Shown here: positions 1 to 8,560 of the stretch, piece after piece
Layout of the letters: the number at the start of each line of letters is the position of its first letter
How positions within the stretch are numbered: position 1 is the first letter of the stretch
NCBI RefSeq assembly: GCF_003752585.1
Contig: NZ_RKHR01000005.1
Location: 344,947-408,946, forward strand
Source of the DNA: Sinobacterium caligoides
GTDB taxonomy: Bacteria > Pseudomonadota > Gammaproteobacteria > Pseudomonadales > Sinobacteriaceae
DNA: 64,000 nt
Direction: 5' to 3'
Notes under the pieces: model-generated
What the model was told of the DNA's origin: nothing
What the model saw: the letters and a program-made list of their open reading frames with translations, nothing else
The model's database searches: none
Translations under genes and position numbers: made by a program

Positions 1-347
1 GTGGTAATCGACTTACCGACACCGCCTTTGAAGTTCTGTATCGCGACGACATGAGCACGGCTTTTACGTGGACGCTTAAAGCCCGTACCAAGATGATCGC
101 GAATAGCATTGAGCTGATCTAGCGAAAACGACTTGGTTGCTGAGCCCGCGACGATCTCACGCAACTCATCCTCAGTTATCGCCAGAATCTCTGCAGCCTC
201 TTTCAAACGCCACGTGCGAGGCATACGAAAAAGGTTAGCACCGAGAATGCGTTGGCGAGTCTCAGTTAGCTCATCAATACCGACCTGAGCAAAGCTCTTA
301 AACATTTCAGCCGTGTTTTTAAGTGTATTTTTTTTACTCTTAGACAT
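1..347 (-). CDS. parA: ParA-like partition ATPase (type Ia), N-terminal part; rest lies outside the window
   Basis: Reading the minus strand from the ATG at 347 gives 115 residues before the window edge. Residues 107-113 are KGGVGKS, the deviant Walker A motif of ParA/MinD ATPases. The ~100 residues before it contain a helix-turn-helix-like stretch (about 44-68). A long N-terminal DNA-binding region is typical of type Ia ParA proteins (P1/F plasmids, Vibrio chromosome II), which bind their own promoter, and is absent from chromosomal Soj. The role is ATP-driven segregation of a replicon, with ParB expected just outside the window. The adjacent palindromes may be its operator or centromere sites. 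Confidence 0.85.
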   Translation of the reverse strand, partial: MSKSKKNTLKNTAEMFKSFAQVGIDELTETRQRILGANLFRMPRTWRLKEAAEILAITEDELREIVAGSATKSFSLDQLNAIRDHLGTGFKRPRKSRAHVVAIQNFKGGVGKSIT

Positions 348-507
348 CGTCAACCTTAGACAAACAATACAGTGGTGACATAATGCTATAGCGGGAAATA
401 TCCAGCAATCAGCGCGGCTGGGTGATTGACGATAAAACAGCAAAAAGGATTGCAGGCTTGATTTAACTCTAAATTCTTTAATCCCTTAAAATCATCCAAT
501 GAGACCG

Positions 508-526
508 TTGTCTCACTGTGAGACAA
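508..526. promoter_or_regulatory. 19-bp perfect palindrome, candidate partition/operator site 1
   Basis: TTGTCTCACTGTGAGACAA has 9-bp arms around one central base. It lies 161 bp upstream of the parA start, in the gap between parA and the ygjV-like gene. The same sequence with the central base changed to A recurs at 1328-1350. Binding by ParB, ParA or another dimeric regulator is inferred. Confidence 0.6.
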
Positions 527-586
527 AAAATACCGACAAGACGAATGCAGACTGATAGAACGAGCAAAAAGGATCGCTGGGGAACG

Positions 587-1126
587 CTAATCTGATATGA
601 CAGCACGATTATTGATTGCCGCCCGAGCCTCTCGGATATAGAAACGATAATAAGCGATGATATTGCTCGACAAGAAGATCGTTTCCATCAGCACAGCTGC
701 GGGGGAACCTGCAAAGTAATTATGGGCCAACCAAACACTTGTCCCAATCATCATTAATATCCGCACCCGCTTATCTGTTTTTGAGAAGGCGGCGACCGTT
801 TGAATTGACGTTCCCAGCAAGGCAACAATGCTTAAAATGCCAGAATAGGTGAGCGCTGTTACCGCAGAGCTTAGCGCAACAAAAAAACTCATGGTGTATT
901 TTGAGGTACTGAAGATGCTCACCAAGTTCCTGAGGATCGATGCGGAAACCAGCAAAGCGGCGGTCATATTACCCAGCAGATAAAAGTGAACCGATATAAA
1001 GACGACCGATACCGTTAAACAGGCCAGTATCGCCTCTCGTCTTTTAAACTGAAAAGACATGATATCGAAGCCGATGGCCACAGTGATTAGGCACTGTGAC
1101 AACTCAAAATTAGTTAAACCAAACAT
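587..1126 (-). CDS. YgjV-family inner membrane protein
   Basis: This 179-residue protein has about five or six hydrophobic segments and a short basic C-terminus, matching in size and pattern the YgjV family of small inner membrane proteins of unknown function. Hydrophobic stretches lie at about 10-25, 32-53, 55-75, 85-110 and 120-165. It is a single-gene unit between two copies of the same palindrome, with no partner gene on either side. The family has no established biochemical role, so none is proposed. Confidence 0.7.
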   Translation of the reverse strand: MFGLTNFELSQCLITVAIGFDIMSFQFKRREAILACLTVSVVFISVHFYLLGNMTAALLVSASILRNLVSIFSTSKYTMSFFVALSSAVTALTYSGILSIVALLGTSIQTVAAFSKTDKRVRILMMIGTSVWLAHNYFAGSPAAVLMETIFLSSNIIAYYRFYIREARAAINNRAVISD

Positions 1127-1327
1127 ATAGCCTCAACTTCACCCGCTAAAATCAAACAAGGACAACAACTTGATCCTTGCCCGCTACTACTCGCAGGGAA
1201 ACTATTAAACACTGTTTAGCCCTAGTTCGCTTCGAGCATCCCAGTCAATTGGCGATAAAGGCTAAATAAGCGTTATTAGTTTGATTTAGTGCTCGGTTTT
1301 AACGCTCGAACATTCATCGATGAGGCT

Positions 1328-1350
1328 TTTTGTCTCACAGTGAGACAAAA
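1328..1350. promoter_or_regulatory. 23-bp perfect palindrome, candidate partition/operator site 2
   Basis: Arms of 11 bp flank a central A; the core TTGTCTCACAGTGAGACAA matches the site at 508-526 except for the central base. It lies in the 255-bp gap between the ends/starts of the ygjV-like gene and the Y1 gene. The two copies are about 820 bp apart. Confidence 0.6.
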
Positions 1351-1381
1351 GCAACTCACCAGGCTATATGGGCTACTGCCC

Positions 1382-2239
1382 TCAATTAGAATCCGCTAAC
1401 AAGGGAGAGCTCACCTCCCCCTCTCTAACCGGCCATTTCAATGGTGGAAAGTTCTCCGTGACACTCATATCTGGGCAGTGTTGCTGTACCAGCTCTAGCT
1501 GTTGCTGCGCCTCATCTGATAACGTTAATTGCAAATTAGCCAAGATATCATCGATAAGATCAAACATAGGCTGGCGTGATATCTGGGCATCGCGCTTCGC
1601 CTGGCTGCCGGGATATCTTTGCAAAAACCTAAAGCTTATTTCTACAAGGTAATGATCCCCAATTGAAAAGTAGCATTTACGCCGCATCGATGAAAAACCT
1701 GGCAGCATGGGGACAAGATCAAAACTCGCTGCCGGCACCCCTAAGCCACTCACCCCCTTCCAATCTACCGGCGCTCGCCATGCTGCAACGCCATTCTCCT
1801 CTTGGTGGCCTCGGTACGCTGTCTGCAACGCTGCCACAGCATGCTCAAACGCGCGAGGGTGGAAAAAAGATACCCCCTCCTTTGGCTCAACTGGCCTATA
1901 CACCACAATATTCATTGTTAGGCGCGCTTGCCTTCCTGTGAACCATGGGCCATAAAAGCCCCAGCTACGACGAAAAACACTGGCATACTCCCAGCTTTGA
2001 TCGGGTATCACACGCTCACTATCCATACGAAAACCAAAGTTCAGTATCGAGTCATGTCGAGGCGCAATATGCTCACTACAGTCATCACCAGGGCTGTGAC
2101 GTGGGGCCTTTATCTTCAGCACACTCCCCGCCAACCGTGCAGCCACAACACCAGAGCTTGAAAAGCTTGGCCCTACAGGAATACATGGCTCTTTCAGGTC
2201 ACGGAGCTTGATAGACGAATACTTGAGATAATTTCGCAT
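1382..2239 (-). CDS. Putative immunity-like protein Y1 (partner of the lipase-like protein X1)
   Basis: A 285-residue protein with no signal peptide. It is clearly paralogous to the proteins at 28161-29024 and 25972-26856: shared landmarks are SWGFYGPWFTG at 92-102, a FFHPRAFE block, an APVDW block and a C-terminal LSDEAQQQL segment. A more distant relative with an export signal is at 50994-51890. Each member sits directly after (or around) a lipase-like gene, here only 3 bp after the stop of X1. The arrangement is that of effector-immunity pairs such as Tle-Tli of type VI secretion; the immunity role is inferred. Confidence 0.6.
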   Translation of the reverse strand: MRNYLKYSSIKLRDLKEPCIPVGPSFSSSGVVAARLAGSVLKIKAPRHSPGDDCSEHIAPRHDSILNFGFRMDSERVIPDQSWEYASVFRRSWGFYGPWFTGRQARLTMNIVVYRPVEPKEGVSFFHPRAFEHAVAALQTAYRGHQEENGVAAWRAPVDWKGVSGLGVPAASFDLVPMLPGFSSMRRKCYFSIGDHYLVEISFRFLQRYPGSQAKRDAQISRQPMFDLIDDILANLQLTLSDEAQQQLELVQQHCPDMSVTENFPPLKWPVREGEVSSPLLADSN

Positions 2240-2242
2240 GAG

Positions 2243-3472
2243 TTAAACCCAGCCTCCCTTTTTCATTTTATCGTGGGTCTCTGGAGCAGCCACCTCCAAA
2301 AGATCAACCCCCACACCTGCAGCCCCCTTGGCTGCTTTATACAATGCACCAGCAAAAACAACCGCGGCGGGTATCGCTGCTGCAGATATAACCGGCACAG
2401 ACACGCCCGCTGCAGCACAGCCAGCTCCAGCAACAGCCAACCCAGTGGCACCTGCAGCCCCCGCCTTGGCCACAAACTTACGCACTGCAGTAGTCGCATG
2501 ACCAAGCCGATAACTATCATCATGCTGACTGCGGGTTTTAACTACTGCAAGGGCATCCATATTACCAACTATATCGAGAGCAGACGACTGACTAAAGTCT
2601 CCATTGATACTGAGGTTGAGGCGCATCGCTTGCTTCACTGCTACATTTGTTCTCGACTTCGGTTTGTAGAGGTAAGCTGTATGAGTCTTTAACTCCACCC
2701 CTTGATCAGCCAGAATTCGCATTGCCTGCGTAAGAACGGCCGAACCACCAAATTCCGCCACCCAGTTAACCGCCTTGATCTTACGCGCATCATACATCGT
2801 TTGCGCAAGCTGCAACGCCGACGCGTTCAACACATCGTCATTTAACGGATTAAACGCTGTTTTTGCGTGAACCAATCCACCGATTTTATCTTTCCCCGGC
2901 GTGTAGTGCAAAGCAAATCCATGTGTTTTCATTTGATTAGGAGAGACCTCAGGTGCATTTGCTATCCTTAGCGCAGCCTGTTCTGCAGCAAAACTAGCAT
3001 CCTCATAACCCCGATCAGATATCGCGACATGATGAGGCCCTTCACTCTTCAACCTTCCATCCTTGATATAACGTGTATCCCACCCATCTGCTTCGCTAAC
3101 AACTCGGTATAACCCTGCAGCATTAGTCTCCTCTTGAGTAAAATAATTCTCATCCCTCTCAAAGTATAAAATCTTATAGCAATCAGAACTCATCTTCTCA
3201 ATGGTCACTTTACAACCGGGTAGCACCGCAATAAATTCGTCAGAACCACCCTTCGTCACAGGGTTAATGAATATGTTAGCCATGTTTAAGCGGCCATGCG
3301 CAAGGTTATGCAGGCCTTCCACTGTTATTCTCGCCCAGTGACTGCCTTTACGTGAAAGCCTTACAAGCTCCTCATAAGTAGGCTTCGCCGCAGGAACGAT
3401 ATAAACAGGCTTCCCCGCATTCTCTCCTGCAATAATTAAATCTCGATTTGCCCTTTTGCTAAGATCGAACAT
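2243..3472 (-). CDS. Lipase-like putative effector X1 with EFGGSA motif and hydrophobic C-terminus
   Basis: This 409-residue protein is preceded by AAGGAG before the ATG at 3472. It is paralogous to 26968-28161 over its full length and, more weakly, to the lipase-type protein at 49531-50997. The region matching the nucleophile elbow of that lipase (VHSQGA) reads AEFGGSA here (EFGGSA at 240-245), so the canonical Ser is replaced by Phe. HYTPG at 189-193 matches HNPSVGG of the lipase. Residues 339-378 form a long Gly/Ala-rich hydrophobic stretch, followed by a charged tail. It is translated with Y1. Activity could be altered hydrolase, membrane insertion or none; this cannot be decided from sequence. 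Confidence 0.55.
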   Translation of the reverse strand: MFDLSKRANRDLIIAGENAGKPVYIVPAAKPTYEELVRLSRKGSHWARITVEGLHNLAHGRLNMANIFINPVTKGGSDEFIAVLPGCKVTIEKMSSDCYKILYFERDENYFTQEETNAAGLYRVVSEADGWDTRYIKDGRLKSEGPHHVAISDRGYEDASFAAEQAALRIANAPEVSPNQMKTHGFALHYTPGKDKIGGLVHAKTAFNPLNDDVLNASALQLAQTMYDARKIKAVNWVAEFGGSAVLTQAMRILADQGVELKTHTAYLYKPKSRTNVAVKQAMRLNLSINGDFSQSSALDIVGNMDALAVVKTRSQHDDSYRLGHATTAVRKFVAKAGAAGATGLAVAGAGCAAAGVSVPVISAAAIPAAVVFAGALYKAAKGAAGVGVDLLEVAAPETHDKMKKGGWV

Positions 3473-3834
3473 TTATTAAACTCCTTTTTAATAAGCCACA
3501 TAAACTAAGCTGCAACCTATAATTGACTGCCTCAAAATACCTACAACTTTTACAAAGCCATAGTATTCTGCTATCAAAGAACACTCAACTGTATAGCCCC
3601 CCCTAACTTTAGGGGGCACAGCGACAGATAACAGAAAATAATACCCGAAAGATATAGCATCACTGCTGTCACTGACCAGATAAAGTCAATACATAAGGTG
3701 CTAGAATTCTAGGCTAACAGATATTGTACGCCGATGCGCTAACGCAACGGCTCAAACACGCCGTCAACTGCCCCACACCTCCAACCACGGACTATATCGG
3801 TAAGCCACACCAAAGCCCTCTTAATAACGCCCAC
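3473..3834. other. Intergenic region with one G/C-rich hairpin
   Basis: No convincing gene. A perfect 7-bp stem (CCCCCTA 3599-3605, TAGGGGG 3610-3616) with loop ACTT lies about 125 bp upstream of X1 and has no T-tract, so it is not a clear terminator. A similar CCCCCT...AGGGGG hairpin is at 7711-7737. Confidence 0.4.
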
Positions 3835-3860
3835 AAAAAAAGGCGCCTAAGCGCCTTTTT
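3835..3860 (-). terminator. Intrinsic terminator of the NhaC-like gene
   Basis: Stem GGCGC/GCGCC (3842-3846, 3851-3855), extended by five A-T pairs, with a 4-base loop. Read on the minus strand it ends in a run of seven T, 16 bp beyond the stop of the antiporter gene. It may work in both directions. Confidence 0.85.
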
Positions 3861-3875
3861 AATAAAGCTATGTGA

Positions 3876-5195
3876 CTAGCCAATAGTAATAGCGGCCAGC
3901 CAACCAAAGACCAACAGTGGGATATTGTAGTGTATGAAGGTCGGGATAACAGTATCGCGAATATGATCGTGTTGACCGTCGACGTTCAAACCTGCCGTGG
4001 GGCCAAGAGTTGAATCAGACGCCGGCGAGCCCGCATCACCTAGCGCGCCAGCGGTACCGACTAAGGCGACAATCGCCAGTGGTGAGAAACCGAGTGCGAC
4101 GGCGATCGGCACATAAATCGTAGCGATGATAGGCACGGTGGAAAACGACGAGCCAATGCCCATCGTAATCACTAAACCAACCACCAACATGACCAGAGCG
4201 CCAACAACCTTACTATTACCGACCAGCGCCGCAGACTGTTCAACGAGAGCAGGCACATCGCCGGTATCTTTCAATACCTGAGCAAAGCCGGCCGCAGCGA
4301 TCATGATAAAACCGATCGTCGCCATCATTTTCATACCATCGATGAACAGGCCGTCAGACTCACGCCACTTCACCACCCCAGTACAGGTAAAAAGAATAAA
4401 ACCTGCCAAGGCACCGAGCACCATAGAGTCAAACATCAGCTGAACGGCAAAGGTGGCCACAATAGCGGCGAAGGCCAACAGTATAACCGCCGGCCTAACC
4501 TCAGTATGACCAGCCTCTAGCTGCTCAATCACAGCCATATCGTAAGCACGCTTCTTACGATAACTGAAGAAGATAGCGATCAATAGACCGGCGATCATCC
4601 CCATGGCGGGCAACCACATCGCCGACATCACGGATAACCCCTCGGTATCAAGGCCCGCCTGCTGCAAGTTACCCAGCAGGATATCGTTAAGATAGATGGC
4701 ACCAAAACCCACTGGCAAGAACATATAAGTGGTGATCATACCGCCGGCCAAGACACAGGCAACAGCACGTCTGTCGAGACCGATTTTAGCCATGGTGATT
4801 AACAGTGGCGGTACCAACAACGGGATAAAGGCAATATGAATCGGTATTAGGTTCTGCGAGGCAATGGCCGCCAGTAATAGCAACAAGCAGATTAGAATCT
4901 TGCCACCAAGCTGCTTACTATCATCGACACCAACCATAGCTAAAGCTTTTTGTGACAGATACTGAGGCAATCCTGATGTCGCGATGGCAGCAGCGAAGGC
5001 CCCCAATACCGCATAACTTAAGGCAACGCTCGCGCCATTGCCAATGCCACTATTAAAGCTCGCCATCGCTGCAGAGAGCTCCATGCCCGAAGCCAAGCCT
5101 CCGGCTAAAGCAGCGACAATAATCGCGGCAACCACCGGAAAACGTGCCAGACTCAAGGCCAGCATTAATACTACCGCTAAAACAACTGCGTTCAC
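3876..5195 (-). CDS. Na+/H+ antiporter family (NhaC-like) permease
   Basis: A 439-residue integral membrane protein starting at GTG 5195, preceded by GAGGAA. It has roughly 11-12 hydrophobic segments and an N-terminal region like the Na_H_antiport_2 domain. A later GIGSSFSTVPIIATIYVPIA stretch and a GDAGSPASDSTLGPTAG signature match the NhaC / YuiF group of ion-coupled permeases. Members exchange Na+ for protons or, in some cases, carry amino acids such as histidine; the substrate here is not decidable. It is a single-gene unit with its own terminator and a 545-bp upstream gap. Confidence 0.8.
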   Translation of the reverse strand: MNAVVLAVVLMLALSLARFPVVAAIIVAALAGGLASGMELSAAMASFNSGIGNGASVALSYAVLGAFAAAIATSGLPQYLSQKALAMVGVDDSKQLGGKILICLLLLLAAIASQNLIPIHIAFIPLLVPPLLITMAKIGLDRRAVACVLAGGMITTYMFLPVGFGAIYLNDILLGNLQQAGLDTEGLSVMSAMWLPAMGMIAGLLIAIFFSYRKKRAYDMAVIEQLEAGHTEVRPAVILLAFAAIVATFAVQLMFDSMVLGALAGFILFTCTGVVKWRESDGLFIDGMKMMATIGFIMIAAAGFAQVLKDTGDVPALVEQSAALVGNSKVVGALVMLVVGLVITMGIGSSFSTVPIIATIYVPIAVALGFSPLAIVALVGTAGALGDAGSPASDSTLGPTAGLNVDGQHDHIRDTVIPTFIHYNIPLLVFGWLAAITIG

Positions 5196-5741
5196 GTGTG
5201 TTCCTCATCCAATATATCGACCGGTAGGTTTAATTAGCCGGTTGAGTTTGTTTTTGTGTTGGGTCGACTTTACCATGCCCGCCGTTAACTATGGGCATCG
5301 TTGTCATTATTTAACAAAAACGGATCGACTAATAAGCAAACACGACTCCCTACAGAGACAGAAAACCCCAGAAAAGTCATCCAGTAGTGGCTCGCGAATT
5401 GAACGTGTTTTATCACTAATCTTGATTACTTGGCGCAGCTACCGACTTTGCTCCAGGAGCTATCAGAACCTGGTACAGAGACCGTCAACCAATTAGCTTC
5501 ATAAACAATGCCAGCATATACGAGCTGATCACCAGCCCCTGCATGGACTAGGAGTACTCCTCCAATCTGTTTGAGGCTAATTTGGTTAGGTATTGATCAC
5601 TTAACAGCCCTCACCAGGGGTAACGGGTATAACAAGAGTAACAAGCTTTCTGTACTTCACGCCGTCACAAAGAGGCGCACAAGTACTCGTTACCCTACAC
5701 AATGAGCGACTACTGAAAGCAGTCGCTGATAGACGCCCCCA
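5196..5741. other. Gene-free stretch with inverted repeats
   Basis: No gene is supported. It holds a perfect 12-bp palindrome AGGAGTACTCCT (5550-5561), an 8-bp inverted pair GGGTAACG/CGTTACCC (5618-5625, 5688-5695), and a hairpin AGCGACT...AGTCGCT near 5703-5726 just beyond the GNAT stop. The last has a GAA loop and no T-tract. These look like decayed palindromic repeats rather than known sites. Confidence 0.4.
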
Positions 5742-6515
5742 CTAAATCGCTTCAGCAGCTTCTTCCGCTTTATTTAACTCTTTCAATAAACGGAACAGCT
5801 TTTCTGTTTTAGGGGTAAGCACCATCGTTTCATCGGGCTGAACATGCTTCGCGCCGTCACCGTAAAGCTTTGAATAATAGGCGACGTTCTGGCGATAGTA
5901 CTTACCATCAGAACCACCTAGAAACTCTCCACCATGGTTGAGTGCAATTAAATCATAACCCGCTGATTCAGCCGTTCTCTGTGATAAACAGTGGGTCGTA
6001 GCGCACCAGACTTTACCCATCTGAGCGCCGCTTGCCTCAACCACACTGTCGAGGTACTGCCCTACATGCACCCAAGCACCTTTGCCTCTGTATTGAGGGT
6101 CCACAGCACCCCACACCCACTGCATATATTTTTGCCCCCGATTAATAAACATCGAGACGACAGATATCAAGTCTCCCTCTAGATAGATGCCGTAAAAAGC
6201 CCAATCGCCCGTTTGATAACGCGCTATTATACTCGCAGGATCATGATGCCATTCGTAATCAGAATTACCGACCATCTCATCAATTGCGTGGATATAAATA
6301 TACGCAATTCTCTCCGCCGCTTCTTCTACATTAGCTATCTTCTTATAAACAAGATCATTGCCTTTTACACAATACTGCTTATATACCTCTGGGAACTGAA
6401 TTTCCTTCACATCCTTTAGTTCACCAAGGCAGCTGCTAGGAACATCGCCAAACCTTTTCTTATTCAACGCAATCCTTGCTGCAAAATCTGGCGTCTTGCC
6501 ACGAACTTGACTCAT
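5742..6515 (-). CDS. GNAT-like N-acetyltransferase domain protein
   Basis: A 257-residue protein with GGAG 6 bases before the ATG. Residues about 100-200 show a GNAT pattern: a central strand (WAFYGIYLEGDLISVVSMFIN), the acetyl-CoA loop-like QYRGKGAWVHVGQYL, and then a strand/helix with HCLSQRTAESAGYDLI, similar to the terminal GNAT 'N...R..Y...GF' element. The N-terminal 90 residues and charged C-terminal tail (EELNKAEEAAEAI) are not recognised. Substrate unknown. It stands alone. Confidence 0.6.
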   Translation of the reverse strand: MSQVRGKTPDFAARIALNKKRFGDVPSSCLGELKDVKEIQFPEVYKQYCVKGNDLVYKKIANVEEAAERIAYIYIHAIDEMVGNSDYEWHHDPASIIARYQTGDWAFYGIYLEGDLISVVSMFINRGQKYMQWVWGAVDPQYRGKGAWVHVGQYLDSVVEASGAQMGKVWCATTHCLSQRTAESAGYDLIALNHGGEFLGGSDGKYYRQNVAYYSKLYGDGAKHVQPDETMVLTPKTEKLFRLLKELNKAEEAAEAI

Positions 6516-6821
6516 AAAAACTCCATTTCTATTTATTCAGCTATTAATTATCACAATATTTACCACAAGAATCTTATCCAAGACGCCGACAAAATAAAAG
6601 TTATTATCTCTACAACAACCACCTATTCAGGTTTACTAGCAGAAACTTAAAAGTGTTTCGGCAAGCATCATAAACAACTAAAAATAATTGGAAAGTGGGT
6701 AAATTGAATAGTGATAACTCTATCATTAAACAAAGCTAAAACATTAGCATTGAAAAAACCAACAAGCTGTGATGAAGTAGCGACCTGACTTATAAAGTTA
6801 ATTACTGATAGGGAAATAATA
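6516..6821. other. AT-rich intergenic region
   Basis: Divergent promoter region between the GNAT gene and the ricin-B-like gene. AGGGAAATAATA precedes the ATG at 6822. No other structure was recognised. Confidence 0.4.
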
Positions 6822-7679
6822 ATGTCAAAGCCAGCAATGCCGATTGATGACAAGCTGTATAATCTTAAGTTGAAAAGCGGCGGTTATTTAAGTGTTAAAA
6901 AGGATGGCACTGGGGTAGAGCTTGTTGCCAAGCCAGATGGCTCAAGACTGCAGAAATGGCGGTTTTTAGAATACTTTCAAGGTCCACCCAACAGCTATAG
7001 CTTCGAGTGCTTCGCCAACGGACAATCATACTTTCTCAACAATGCCCCCCATGAAAACGCTGGGGTTGTCGGATCATACCCTGGCGTCAATACGCACATC
7101 TGGCAAATCACTCCCCAAATTGACGGCTACTTTCATTTTTTTTCCGCTTTCAGCACTGTTCAGAGCGAGCGATATTTTGGCACCTCCACGAGTGGCGGAG
7201 CACTAAGCCTACAACACTTAGATGATGGCAGCGGTCGTCAACAATGGCTGCTGCGCTCAACTGAGCCCGTATCCGACACGCTTAACCCCTACCTGGAAGA
7301 TGAAATACTCAACCTTATGGCCTCCTGCCCAGATATGGTTGCCGTTTTACTCAGCAACCAATGCATGACTGAGTCTAAGGTCGAAAATAATATATTTTAT
7401 TCTAACCCGCAAAATGGTGCTCAGAATGAAAGAGCCATTGATGAGCTACTGAAAGCCTATAAATACCAGATAGATGCTCAATCTGATTGGCCTTTTGATC
7501 TATTCTGGTCGATTCACATCGCCATTGCTAGAAGCAACCCCAGCTCTAAGTGGCACAAGTATGCCCTCACCTTACCGAAGGGCAAGCAACAGATAACCAG
7601 CTGCGTGACAAAATCATGGCTTGGGACCATATCGACGGGGTGGAGCAACCCGTTTGCTTGCACAGTCTACGTCGTTTAG
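6822..7679 (+). CDS. Ricin-B-like (beta-trefoil) lectin domain protein with unknown C-terminal domain
   Basis: The 285-residue protein has three QxW-type motifs at regular ~47-residue spacing: QKW 44-46, IWQ 93-95 and QQW 140-142, the hallmark of a ricin-B beta-trefoil made of three lobes. Residues 150-285 are a separate domain with no recognised family. It contains a WPFDLFWSIHIAIA stretch and a NPxxxWHKYALTLPKG segment. There is no signal peptide. Similar two-domain proteins are often toxins or carbohydrate-binding effectors, but this is an inference. It is a single gene, followed by a terminator-like hairpin. Confidence 0.65.
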   Translation: MSKPAMPIDDKLYNLKLKSGGYLSVKKDGTGVELVAKPDGSRLQKWRFLEYFQGPPNSYSFECFANGQSYFLNNAPHENAGVVGSYPGVNTHIWQITPQIDGYFHFFSAFSTVQSERYFGTSTSGGALSLQHLDDGSGRQQWLLRSTEPVSDTLNPYLEDEILNLMASCPDMVAVLLSNQCMTESKVENNIFYSNPQNGAQNERAIDELLKAYKYQIDAQSDWPFDLFWSIHIAIARSNPSSKWHKYALTLPKGKQQITSCVTKSWLGTISTGWSNPFACTVYVV

Positions 7680-7710
7680 CATTCTGCCATAGCGCACCAG
7701 GCTAATGCTA

Positions 7711-7737
7711 GCCCCCTTATCGGACATGATAGGGGGA
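7711..7737. terminator. Terminator-like hairpin after the ricin-B-like gene
   Basis: CCCCCTTATC (7712-7721) pairs with GATAGGGGG (7728-7736) with one bulged T. It is 32 bp past the stop codon. There is no T-tract, so efficiency as an intrinsic terminator is doubtful. Confidence 0.4.
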
Positions 7738-7814
7738 GCATGTGACTGATCTAGCTAGGGGCAACAACAGTACTTTTTATACCCTTTACAAGCACTCGTT
7801 TCGAAACAAACACT

Positions 7815-8453
7815 TCAAGGGGAGAAAAGCACTAACTTCACAGCAAAACCAATAAAAGTAATACCTATAGCAGACTGTATACCTCGAGAAAACCAACCAT
7901 CCACTGCCAGCTCTTTTAATTTATGAACAACAATAACAAGCGCTGTAAACCAGAACACGCTAATTATAGCATGTGACAGTACCAGCAAGTATGCACGATA
8001 AACGCTGTCATTTATGGATAAAAACTGTGGGAATGCTGCAAGATAAAACATAGAAACTTTAGGGTTTAACATATTTGTCAGAAACCCTTCAATAAACGCT
8101 CCCCGAAGCGTTACCGAAGCCTTTTGCGGGGCAGCTGCAAGGCTCGATACTCTTGATCCAGACCACCAAACAGAGAGGAGCGATTTAACGCCAACCCAAC
8201 ACAAATACATTGCCCCTAAAACCTTCATTAAAAGAAAAGCATTAGGTGACTGCAAAAGAATAAGAGATAGACCAAATATCGATAAACTTCCGTGTATTAT
8301 CAGGGCTACCAAAAAGCCAACAACAATAGCAAATCCCGCCGAAACACCTGATTTAGGTACAGTTTTTGCAATCAAAAGACTACTAGGCCCAGGCGATATA
8401 ACAAGCAACAGCGCAACTAAAACAAACGTCAACAGACTTGTCAAATCCATCAT
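7815..8453 (-). CDS. LysE/RhtB-family amino-acid exporter
   Basis: The 212-residue protein has about six hydrophobic segments. The N-terminal pattern LLVISPGPSSLLIAKT followed by GFAIVVGFLVAL is diagnostic for LysE/RhtB translocators, and the mid-region LNPKVSMFYLAAFPQF is the family's second signature. It would export an amino acid or derivative across the inner membrane; the substrate is not predictable. Two ATG codons are adjacent (8453 and 8450), preceded by GAGGTC. It stands alone, with no linked LysR regulator. Confidence 0.85.
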   Translation of the reverse strand: MMDLTSLLTFVLVALLLVISPGPSSLLIAKTVPKSGVSAGFAIVVGFLVALIIHGSLSIFGLSLILLQSPNAFLLMKVLGAMYLCWVGVKSLLSVWWSGSRVSSLAAAPQKASVTLRGAFIEGFLTNMLNPKVSMFYLAAFPQFLSINDSVYRAYLLVLSHAIISVFWFTALVIVVHKLKELAVDGWFSRGIQSAIGITFIGFAVKLVLFSP

Positions 8454-8560
8454 TGACCTCTTATAAAACAGAACAATAACGCAACTAAATTAGCATTTAA
8501 TCAAACATACAGAGGCCTAAAGGTTCATTAATGACCTCAGCACGTCTAAAAAATATTGCG

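Noticed and set aside
1..347. Chromosomal soj
   Set aside because: The ~100-residue DNA-binding N-terminus before the Walker A motif fits type Ia ParA instead.
1368..2211. Several plus-strand open frames opposite the Y1 gene
   Set aside because: They are shadows of the minus-strand gene, rich in Cys/Ser/His without family likeness, and lack a good SD.
6822..7679. Reading the ricin-B-like protein as a glycoside hydrolase
   Set aside because: No catalytic motif is visible in residues 150-285.
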